Below, in pieces: positions 57,804-64,000 of a DNA stretch of 64,000 bases. The stretch lies in assembly GCF_900129345.1 (NCBI RefSeq), contig NZ_FQVK01000002.1:62001-126000 (forward strand), given 5' to 3'. The notes beneath the pieces were generated by a model. It saw only the letters and a program-made list of their open reading frames with translations. It did no database searches and was not told the origin of the DNA. Numbering within the stretch: the stretch's first letter is position 1; each line of letters opens with the position of its first letter. The DNA comes from Ruegeria intermedia (GTDB lineage: Bacteria; Pseudomonadota; Alphaproteobacteria; Rhodobacterales; Rhodobacteraceae). The translations under genes were made by a program, and so were the position numbers.

Positions 57804-59210
57804 ATGTCCGAACAGGTCGTCACCCGTTTCGCCCCCTCGCCCACCGGTTTCCTGCATATCGGCGGCGCCCGCACCGCACTGTTCAACTGGCTGTATGCGC
57901 GTGGTCGCGGCGGCAAGTTCCTGCTGCGGATCGAGGACACAGACCGAGAACGCTCGACCCCCGAGGCGACCGAGGCCATCCTGAAGGGTATGGCCTGGCT
58001 GGGGCTGGACCATGACGGCGAGGTCATCAGCCAGTTCGCCCGCGCCGACCGGCACGCCGAAGTCGCCAATCAGCTGCTGGCCGAAGGCAAGGCCTACAAG
58101 TGCTTCTCGACCCAGGAAGAAATCGCGGCGTTCCGCGAACAGGCCCGGGCCGAGGGGAAATCGACCCTGTTCCGCAGCCCCTGGCGAGAGGCCGACCCCA
58201 GCACCCATCCCGACCGCCCGTTCGTGGTGCGCATCAAGGCGCTGCAAGAGGGCGTGACGGTGATCCGCGACAAGGTGCAGGGCGATGTGACCATCCGCAA
58301 CGACCAGTTGGACGACATGGTGCTGCTGCGTTCGGACGGGACACCGGTCTACATGCTGGCGGTGGTCGTCGATGACCATGACATGGGCGTCACCCATGTG
58401 ATACGCGGCGATGACCACCTGAACAACGCAGCCCGCCAGATGATGATCTATCAAGCCATGGGCTGGGACGTTCCGGTCTGGGCCCATATCCCGCTGATTC
58501 ACGGCCCCGACGGCAAGAAGCTCAGCAAGCGCCACGGCGCTTTGGGGGCGCAGGAATATCAGGCGATGGGCTATCCCGCGGCCGGCATGCGCAACTATCT
58601 GGCGCGGCTGGGCTGGAGCCACGGGGACGACGAATTTTTCACCGACGAACAGGCACGGGAATGGTTCGATCTGGACGGAATCGGCAAAAGCCCCGCGCGT
58701 TTCGACCTGAAAAAGCTGGAAAATCTGTGCGGTCAGCACATCGCGATCTCGGACGATGCTGCGTTGCGGCAAGAAATTCAGGATTATCTTGAGGCCGCGA
58801 ATTTGCCGCAGTTGACGGACGGTCAGGCGGCCGATTTGGAACGCGCGATGTATTGTCTCAAGGACCGCGCACGTACTTTCCCGGAACTGCTTGAAAAAGC
58901 GCGGTTTGTTCTGGCCTCACGCCCGATCGACTTGGATGAGAAGGCGCAGAAGGCGCTTGCTTCAGTATCCGATGGTATACTGAAGCAATTGACGCCGCAC
59001 CTGCAAAATGCTAGCTGGACGCGAGATGCTCTGGAGGAGGTTCTCAATTCGTTCGCCGAGGCGAACGGGCTGAAGTTCGGAAAGCTGGCCGGCCCGCTGC
59101 GGGCGGCACTGGCGGGACGGGCGGTGACTCCTTCGGTTTTTGACATGATGCTCGTGCTGGGGCGGGATGAGACCTTGGCGCGGATATCCGACGCAGCGAA
59201 CCAGGCCTGA
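57804..59210 (+). CDS. gltX: glutamyl-tRNA synthetase
   Basis: A 468-residue class I synthetase: [20 protein letters not shown] carries the HIGH-type motif (HIGG), [21 protein letters not shown] the middle, and [12 protein letters not shown] the KMSKS-type loop. The C-terminal anticodon domain ends normally. The length is standard for bacteria. The gene is divergent from comEC with only 78 bp between starts, and gltA follows after about 100 bp. Confidence 0.95.
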   Translation: MSEQVVTRFAPSPTGFLHIGGARTALFNWLYARGRGGKFLLRIEDTDRERSTPEATEAILKGMAWLGLDHDGEVISQFARADRHAEVANQLLAEGKAYKCFSTQEEIAAFREQARAEGKSTLFRSPWREADPSTHPDRPFVVRIKALQEGVTVIRDKVQGDVTIRNDQLDDMVLLRSDGTPVYMLAVVVDDHDMGVTHVIRGDDHLNNAARQMMIYQAMGWDVPVWAHIPLIHGPDGKKLSKRHGALGAQEYQAMGYPAAGMRNYLARLGWSHGDDEFFTDEQAREWFDLDGIGKSPARFDLKKLENLCGQHIAISDDAALRQEIQDYLEAANLPQLTDGQAADLERAMYCLKDRARTFPELLEKARFVLASRPIDLDEKAQKALASVSDGILKQLTPHLQNASWTRDALEEVLNSFAEANGLKFGKLAGPLRAALAGRAVTPSVFDMMLVLGRDETLARISDAANQA

Positions 59211-59312
59211 CTTCACGTTCGGGTAACGCTGCTCGGCTAGGACCAACGACGCACGGGCTGCGCGCACCATCGGTGCGGGCTCCGGCATACGCATGATTGA
59301 GGAAGGGATACC

Positions 59313-60608
59313 ATGACCGAGAGCAACAAGACCGCCACGCTGACCGTTCACGGCGAAACCTACGAACTGCCGGTGCTCTCGCCGACTGCCGGGCCGGACG
59401 TCATCGACATCCGCAAGCTGTATGGCCAGGCGGGTGTGTTCACCTATGACCCCGGCTTTACCTCGACCGCCAGCTGCGACAGCACCATCACCTATATCGA
59501 CGGTGAAAAGGGTGAATTGCTGCACCGCGGCTATCCGATCGACCAACTGGCAGAGAAATCCCACTTCCTCGAGGTGTGCTTCCTGCTGCTGTACGGATAT
59601 CTGCCCAAGGCCGACGAACTGGAGCAGTTCGAATCCACCATCACCCACCACACGATGCTGCACGAGCAGATGCAGTATTTCTATCGCGGGTTCCGCCGCG
59701 ACGCGCACCCGATGGCGATCATGGTGGGTGTCGTGGGCGCGATGTCGGCCTTCTACCATGATTCGACCGACATCTCGGATCCGCGCCAGCGCGAGATCGC
59801 GTCGCACCGCCTGATCGCCAAGATGCCCACCATCGCGGCCTGGGCCTACAAGTACCATATCGGCCAGCCCTTCGTGTATCCGCGCAACGATCTGGACTAT
59901 GCGTCGAACTTCCTGCGCATGTGCTTTGCCGTTCCGGCCGAAGATTACGAGGTCAACCCGATCCTCAGTCGCGCCATGGACCGCATCTTTACCCTGCACG
60001 CCGATCACGAGCAGAACGCCTCGACCTCGACCGTGCGCCTGGCCTCGTCTTCGGGCGCGAACCCGTTCGCCTGCATCGCGGCCGGCATCGCCTGTCTGTG
60101 GGGCCCGGCACATGGCGGCGCCAACCAGGCCTGCCTGGAGATGCTGGAAGAGATCGGCAGCGTCGACCGCATCCCCGAATACATCGCCCGCGCCAAGGAC
60201 AAGAACGACCCGTTCCGACTGATGGGCTTTGGCCACCGCGTGTACAAGAATTTCGACCCGCGCGCCAAGGTGATGAAGCAATCGGCCGACGAAGTGCTCG
60301 ACCTGCTGGGCATCGAGAACAACCCGAAACTGCAGGTGGCAAAGGCGCTTGAGAAACAGGCCCTGGAAGATCCGTATTTCGCCGAGAAGAAGCTGTTCCC
60401 GAACGTCGATTTCTACTCGGGCATCATCCTCGAGGCGATGGGCTTCCCGACCTCGATGTTCACCCCGATCTTTGCCCTGTCGCGGACCGTCGGCTGGGTC
60501 AGCCAGTGGAAAGAGATGATCGCCGATCCGCAGAACAAGATCGGCCGTCCGCGCCAGCTGTACCTGGGCGAGACCCGGCGCGACTATGTCGACATCGAAA
60601 ACCGCTGA
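59313..60608 (+). CDS. gltA: citrate synthase
   Basis: A 431-residue TCA-cycle enzyme of the hexameric, NADH-sensitive type. Conserved parts are [74 protein letters not shown] and [18 protein letters not shown], with the active His and Asp residues. It condenses oxaloacetate and acetyl-CoA. The ATG at 59313 follows GAGGAAGGGA. A strong terminator follows directly after the stop. Confidence 0.96.
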   Translation: MTESNKTATLTVHGETYELPVLSPTAGPDVIDIRKLYGQAGVFTYDPGFTSTASCDSTITYIDGEKGELLHRGYPIDQLAEKSHFLEVCFLLLYGYLPKADELEQFESTITHHTMLHEQMQYFYRGFRRDAHPMAIMVGVVGAMSAFYHDSTDISDPRQREIASHRLIAKMPTIAAWAYKYHIGQPFVYPRNDLDYASNFLRMCFAVPAEDYEVNPILSRAMDRIFTLHADHEQNASTSTVRLASSSGANPFACIAAGIACLWGPAHGGANQACLEMLEEIGSVDRIPEYIARAKDKNDPFRLMGFGHRVYKNFDPRAKVMKQSADEVLDLLGIENNPKLQVAKALEKQALEDPYFAEKKLFPNVDFYSGIILEAMGFPTSMFTPIFALSRTVGWVSQWKEMIADPQNKIGRPRQLYLGETRRDYVDIENR

Positions 60609-60615
60609 AGAACCT

Positions 60616-60646
60616 GACCCCGCCAAGCGCGGGGTCTTATCTTATT
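60616..60646 (+). terminator. rho-independent terminator of gltA
   Basis: An 8-bp stem GACCCCGC / GCGGGGTC with a 5-base loop, then TTATCTTATT. It lies 7 bp after the gltA stop. The end of the convergent radical SAM gene lies inside its tail. Confidence 0.85.
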
Positions 60647-61712
60647 GGAACAATGACATCTGGTCGCCGGGCAACGGCGGCCGCGCGAACAGATCGCAGC
60701 GCAGATCGGGCGATCGCACCGCCAGACCCAACCGGGCCACGGCTGCATTGAACCGCTTGGCGATCAGTTCGGCAAAGACGCCCTCGCCCCGCATCCGATG
60801 CCCCCAGCGCGGGTCATAGTCCTTGCCGCCATGCATCTCGCGCAGCCGCGCCATGACCTTTTCGGCGCGGCCCGGCTCGTGATCTGCCAGCCATTCCCTC
60901 CACAGGTCCGAGACCTCGCGCGGCAGGCGCAGCATGATCCAGCTGGCCGCATCCGCCCCCGCATCCCGGCCAGCCTCCAGCAGGGCCTCAAGCTCGTGGT
61001 CGGTCAGGCCGGGAATGACGGGCGAGGTCATCACCCGCACCGGGACCCCGGCCTCGGTCAGCGCCCGAATGGTCTGCAACCGCCGCTGCGGCGACGGCGC
61101 GCGCGGCTCCATCCGCCGCGACAGGCTGCCATCCAGCGTGGTCAGCGAAATGCCGACCCGCACCAGCCCCTTGGCCGCCATCGGCGCAAGGATGTCCAGG
61201 TCCCGCTCGACCAGCGTTCCCTTGGTCACGATGGCCACGGGATGGTTGAAGTCTTGCAACACCGCGAGGCAACGCCTTGTAATCTCGCGCGTCTTTTCGA
61301 TCGGCTGGTACGGGTCCGTGTTGGTTCCCAACGCGATCGGCGCCACTTTGTAGCGGCGCGCCGAAAGCTCGGCCCGCAGGATCTCGGGCGCGTTCGGCCG
61401 GGCGATCAGGCGGGTTTCGAAATCCAGCCCCGGCGACAGGCCCAGATAGGCATGGGTCGGCCGGGCAAAACAATAGACGCACCCATGTTCACACCCCCGA
61501 TACGGGTTGATCGAGCGGTCGAACGGCAGATCCGGCGACCTGTTGTAGGTGACGAGTGACCGCGCGGTTTCGTTCCGGACATCCGTGCGCAGAGGCGGCA
61601 GAACCTCGGGGATATCCCAGCCGTCATCAAAGTCTTCATGCGCGAACCGCTCGTACCGGCCGGCCTGGTTGGACCGGGCGCCGCGCGCACGCTTTTCCTG
61701 CTGAACACGCAT
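60642..61712 (-). CDS. PA0069-family radical SAM protein
   Basis: A 356-residue radical SAM protein. The 4Fe-4S motif CxxxCxxC is Cys74, Cys78 and Cys81 in YRGCEHGCVYCFARPTHAYLG, followed by PDYQ-like TDPYQPIEKTREITRRCLAVL and VAIVTKGTLVERDLDIL. The Met/Gln-rich C-terminus ends in GDQMSLFQ. The family is distantly related to spore photoproduct lyase, a DNA-repair enzyme, but its reaction is unknown. Its start codon lies only 4 bp from a perfect SOS box, so it is probably induced by DNA damage. The only weak ribosome site (AGGT) lies inside that box. Confidence 0.9.
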   Translation of the reverse strand: MRVQQEKRARGARSNQAGRYERFAHEDFDDGWDIPEVLPPLRTDVRNETARSLVTYNRSPDLPFDRSINPYRGCEHGCVYCFARPTHAYLGLSPGLDFETRLIARPNAPEILRAELSARRYKVAPIALGTNTDPYQPIEKTREITRRCLAVLQDFNHPVAIVTKGTLVERDLDILAPMAAKGLVRVGISLTTLDGSLSRRMEPRAPSPQRRLQTIRALTEAGVPVRVMTSPVIPGLTDHELEALLEAGRDAGADAASWIMLRLPREVSDLWREWLADHEPGRAEKVMARLREMHGGKDYDPRWGHRMRGEGVFAELIAKRFNAAVARLGLAVRSPDLRCDLFARPPLPGDQMSLFQ

Positions 61713-61716
61713 AGTT

Positions 61717-61731
61717 GTTCACCTATTGTTC
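61717..61731 (-). promoter_or_regulatory. SOS box (LexA operator) of the radical SAM gene
   Basis: On the minus strand GAAC-AATAGGT-GAAC matches the alphaproteobacterial LexA site exactly. It ends 4 bp before the ATG of the PA0069-family gene, so LexA would cover its promoter end or ribosome site. It lies far (270 bp) from the divergent corrinoid gene. Confidence 0.85.
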
Positions 61732-61823
61732 TCGTCTTTCAGTGATAGCGGCAGGACGATCTCGGCGCAAGTCGAACCGCGTTCGGCCGCAACCCGGTCA
61801 AACTCCGAAGAAGAACCCCACGT

Positions 61824-61856
61824 GAAAATTCCACAGGATGATCATGTGAAATTTTC
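61824..61856 (+). promoter_or_regulatory. AT-rich imperfect inverted repeat upstream of corrinoid gene
   Basis: GAAAATTCCAC and GTGAAATTTTC pair with one mismatch around an 11-base loop, about 150 bp before the corrinoid gene. It may be an operator or a leader hairpin. Confidence 0.4.
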
Positions 61857-61934
61857 GTTCGTTGGGCGCAAGAATTTCGCCTATAGGTCGGTCCCGGAAC
61901 CGCCGAGGTCGCAATCGTCACAGTCCGCCTGCGA

Positions 61935-61950
61935 CGTTTTGGCCAAAACG
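61935..61950 (+). promoter_or_regulatory. 16-bp perfect palindrome upstream of corrinoid gene
   Basis: CGTTTTGGCCAAAACG is a perfect 16-bp palindrome, 52 bp before the corrinoid protein start. The form suggests a dimeric regulator operator. The regulator is unknown. Confidence 0.5.
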
Positions 61951-62002
61951 GAAAAAACAGCCACCACGGGCCCAAGGCCCCAACAGCTCAGGGATTTGCC
62001 CC

Positions 62003-62701
62003 ATGTCCGATGAAGAAGACATCGTCCTGTCGGAACTGAATGACGACGAGCTCGTCGAACAGATGTTTGATGACCTGTATGACGGCCTGAAGGAAGAGAT
62101 CGAGGAAGGCGTCAACATTCTGCTGGAACGCGGCTGGGCTCCGTACGACATTCTGACCAAGGCTCTGGTCGGTGGCATGACCATCGTTGGGCATGACTTC
62201 CGCGACGGCATCCTGTTCGTCCCCGAGGTTCTGCTGGCCGCCAACGCGATGAAGGGCGGCATGGCGATCCTCAAGCCGCTGCTGGCCGAAACCGGCGCGC
62301 CGCGCGTGGGCAAGATGGTGATCGGCACCGTCAAGGGCGACATCCACGACATCGGCAAGAACCTCGTGTCCATGATGATGGAAGGCGCCGGGTTCGAGGT
62401 GGTGGACATCGGCATCAACAACCCCGTCGAGAACTATTTGGAAGCACTGGAGACCGAACAGCCCGACATTCTGGGCATGTCCGCCCTGCTGACGACGACC
62501 ATGCCCTACATGAAGGTCGTCATCGACACGCTGGTCGAGCAGGGCAAGCGCGACGACTATATCGTGCTGGTGGGCGGCGCCCCGCTGAACGAAGAGTTCG
62601 GCAAGGCCATCGGCGCCGACGCCTATTGCCGCGACGCCGCCGTGGCGGTGGAAACGGCCAAGGAATTCGTGTCGCGCAAACACAATCAGCTGGCCGGCTG
62701 A
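62003..62701 (+). CDS. corrinoid (B12-binding) methyl-carrier protein
   Basis: A 232-residue protein of the MtbC/MttC/MetH-cap type. An N-terminal helical cap (about residues 1-100, LTKALVGGMTIVGHDFRDGILFVPEVLLAANAM) precedes the cobalamin domain with GTVKGDIHDIGKNLVSMMM (lower cobalt ligand His115 in D-x-H-x-x-G), SALLTTTM and VGGAPLNEEFGKAIGADAY. It shuttles methyl groups between MttB-like and methyltetrahydrofolate enzymes. The MttB-like gene is 26 kb away; no reactivation protein or methyltetrahydrofolate methyltransferase is in this window. The ATG at 62003 follows AGGG, and a clear terminator follows. Confidence 0.93.
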   Translation: MSDEEDIVLSELNDDELVEQMFDDLYDGLKEEIEEGVNILLERGWAPYDILTKALVGGMTIVGHDFRDGILFVPEVLLAANAMKGGMAILKPLLAETGAPRVGKMVIGTVKGDIHDIGKNLVSMMMEGAGFEVVDIGINNPVENYLEALETEQPDILGMSALLTTTMPYMKVVIDTLVEQGKRDDYIVLVGGAPLNEEFGKAIGADAYCRDAAVAVETAKEFVSRKHNQLAG

Positions 62702-62720
62702 ATCACCCCTCAACACCGGA

Positions 62721-62750
62721 AAACCGCCCGTTCACGGGCGGTTTTCTTGT
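62721..62750 (+). terminator. rho-independent terminator of the corrinoid gene
   Basis: A 10-bp stem AAACCGCCCG / CGGGCGGTTT with a TTCA loop and the tail TTTTCTTGTT, 19 bp past the stop. Confidence 0.9.
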
Positions 62751-62841
62751 TCAGATGGCATTTCATGCTGCCAAAACAATTCCTTAAACCTATTGATGTT
62801 ATTTCTGGCAAAGCTTTTCGCACGAGTACGCGAGGTTTCAG

Positions 62842-63876
62842 GTGCCAACGACGTTTACAGCCATCTATTTGGGCAATCTGGCCGATATTGACACGGTCGA
62901 AGGAAACTACCGCGCCGAAAACGCGCAGGCTCTGGTCGGGTCTCAATTCGGCGGGCCGGGCAATGCCCTTCTCAACAACGCCGTGACCTGGAGCGCCGTC
63001 GGCAACCCCGGCCGCGTGTACGAGATGAACCTCGCCAATGGCGACAGGTTTTCGATCGACGGGGGACCGCCCCAGACCTTCGACGGCACGTCGATCTACA
63101 ACGCAACCATCACCTATACCGATGGAACAACGGCCGACATCAGCGCGGTCATCGCGCAGGACACGGACGGAAATACCTATCTTGCGCCCGAGTTCTCTCC
63201 CAACAGCGATCAGGCCGCCTTGTCCGCCGGACCGATTCAGTCGATCCGGCTGAACAGCCTGGCGGGGCGCAACTACCGCGGTCTGACCGCAAGTCGCGAG
63301 ACCTGGGACCTGGTCACATGCTTCACGCAAGGCACCCGGATCCGTACTCAGACCGGCGACCGCCCTGTCGACTCTCTGAAACCGGGCGACTTGGTGGCCA
63401 CGGTCGATCACGGCCTGCAGCCGCTGCGCTGGATCGGGCGTCGCACGGTGCCTGCCCGGGGCGCTTTCGCTCCGGTCCTGTTTCGGCGCGGGGTCATCGG
63501 CAACGACCGTGACCTTCTGGTTTCGCAGCAACATCGCATGTTGGTGCGCGACTGGCGGGTCGAGCTGAACACCGGCCACGCCGAAGCGCTGGCACCCGCG
63601 AAGCATCTGGTGAACGGCCACTCGATCGCGCTGCGCCCCGGCGGCCATGTCACCTATCTGCATCTGCTGTTCGACCGGCACGAGCTTGTCTGGTCCGAGG
63701 GGTGCATCAGCGAAAGCTTCCACCCCGGCACCCTTGGGTGGAGCAGCCTGGACGAAGCCGCCCGCGCCGAAGTTCTGAGCCTCTTCCCCGAGCTTGCGCA
63801 ACGCGGGCTGCAGGCCTTTGGCCCAACGGGGCGCCCTGCCCTGCGCGCATACGAGACCATGGCGTCGGTCGCCTGA
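62842..63876 (+). CDS. Hint-domain (hedgehog/intein fold) protein
   Basis: A 344-residue protein. The N-terminal about 155 residues (TAIYLGNLADIDTVEGNYRAENA, YTDGTTADISAVIAQDTDG) form a beta-rich domain of Rhodobacteraceae extracellular proteins. The Hint domain starts at Cys160 (TCFTQGTRIRTQTGDRPVDSLKPGDL) with VSQQHRMLVRDW and HLLFDRHELVWSEG later. Hint folds cleave the peptide bond before their first Cys by an ester intermediate; many bacterial ones may do so to release or join the preceding segment. The start is GTG at 62842 after GAGG. The secretion route is unclear: there is no classical signal peptide. Confidence 0.85.
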   Translation: MPTTFTAIYLGNLADIDTVEGNYRAENAQALVGSQFGGPGNALLNNAVTWSAVGNPGRVYEMNLANGDRFSIDGGPPQTFDGTSIYNATITYTDGTTADISAVIAQDTDGNTYLAPEFSPNSDQAALSAGPIQSIRLNSLAGRNYRGLTASRETWDLVTCFTQGTRIRTQTGDRPVDSLKPGDLVATVDHGLQPLRWIGRRTVPARGAFAPVLFRRGVIGNDRDLLVSQQHRMLVRDWRVELNTGHAEALAPAKHLVNGHSIALRPGGHVTYLHLLFDRHELVWSEGCISESFHPGTLGWSSLDEAARAEVLSLFPELAQRGLQAFGPTGRPALRAYETMASVA

Positions 63877-63953
63877 CAGACCATGTCGGAACCGAGCTTG
63901 CATCGTCGGCCCGGACGGTATCTGCTGGGTGTGGCACCAAGGGAAAGCGGCTC

Positions 63954-64000
63954 ATGCACAGCGATGATCTTCCGGATGACGAAAGCCTGACGATCCGCGG
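63954..64000 (+). CDS. start of an unidentified gene (runs off right edge)
   Basis: ATG at 63954 follows AGGGAAAG with good spacing and opens a frame MHSDDLPDDESLTIRG to the window end. Too short to recognise; the acidic start looks cytosolic. Confidence 0.4.
   Translation, partial: MHSDDLPDDESLTIR

Noticed and set aside
61713..62002. Cobalamin riboswitch in front of the corrinoid gene
   Set aside because: No B12-box core seen; the inverted repeats present look like operators instead.

Overview
The window reads as a chromosomal segment of an alphaproteobacterium of the Rhodobacteraceae (Roseobacter group). The sequence is GC-rich, and nearly every gene resembles proteins of that family. Supporting markers are the gene order trpG-trpD-trpC-moaC-moeA-lexA-comEC-gltX-gltA, an alphaproteobacterial SOS box (GAAC-N7-GAAC) in front of lexA, a B12-dependent ribonucleotide reductase (NrdJ), a fused TRAP permease with a TAXI binding protein, and a non-pyrrolysine MttB-family methyltransferase with a separate corrinoid protein. 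I saw no insertion sequence, phage, integrase, CRISPR array or rRNA operon.

Layout. 0-2.5 kb: the start of a periplasmic c-type cytochrome gene running off the left edge, a YihY/BrkB membrane protein and an AI-2E-type transporter. 2.6-8.7 kb: a tightly overlapping six-gene MoxR/DUF58/DUF4381/vWA/vWA-TPR/BatD operon in which the second vWA domain has lost its metal-binding motif. 9.0-13.5 kb: a periplasmic sulfatase, a secreted HAD phosphatase, a cardiolipin synthase and a convergent two-TM K+ channel. 13.7-17.8 kb: an AttEFGH-like ABC exporter (ATPase, large permease, secreted lipocalin-like protein). 17.8-21.9 kb: a TAXI-TRAP uptake operon with a universal stress protein. 22.2-28 kb: tRNA-Leu(CAA), YqaA-like and DsbB membrane proteins, an HNH nuclease, a pseudouridine synthase, a VOC protein, an esterase, an AlkA-type glycosylase and an MFS carrier. 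28-31.8 kb: an overlapping minus-strand run of cysS, cimA and an NDUFAF6-like protein.

32-34 kb holds two neighbouring damaged genes: an aminotransferase with a one-base frameshift and an outer-membrane beta-barrel gene with an in-frame amber stop. 34-36 kb carries the MttB-family methyltransferase and an EF-hand protein. 36.6-40.2 kb is nrdJ. 40.7-43 kb has a lipoprotein, tRNA-Pro(UGG), a DUF192 protein, a double cold-shock-domain protein and pdxH. 43.1-60.6 kb is dense housekeeping: fabI, gpt, an aminotransferase, ppiD, trpE, an inverted polysaccharide-deacetylase-like gene, trpGDC, moaC, moeA, lexA, comEC, gltX and gltA. 60.6-64 kb carries a PA0069-type radical SAM gene with its own SOS box, the corrinoid protein, a Hint-domain protein and the start of one more gene.

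The most interesting signals are regulatory. A perfect SOS box abuts the start codon of the radical SAM gene, a CtrA-like site lies between comEC and gltX, and two strong inverted repeats sit in front of the corrinoid gene. The vWA domain with a degenerate MIDAS and the sulfatase/phosphatase/cardiolipin synthase cluster also deserve a second look. All functions are read from sequence motifs and family resemblance; no database search was run.
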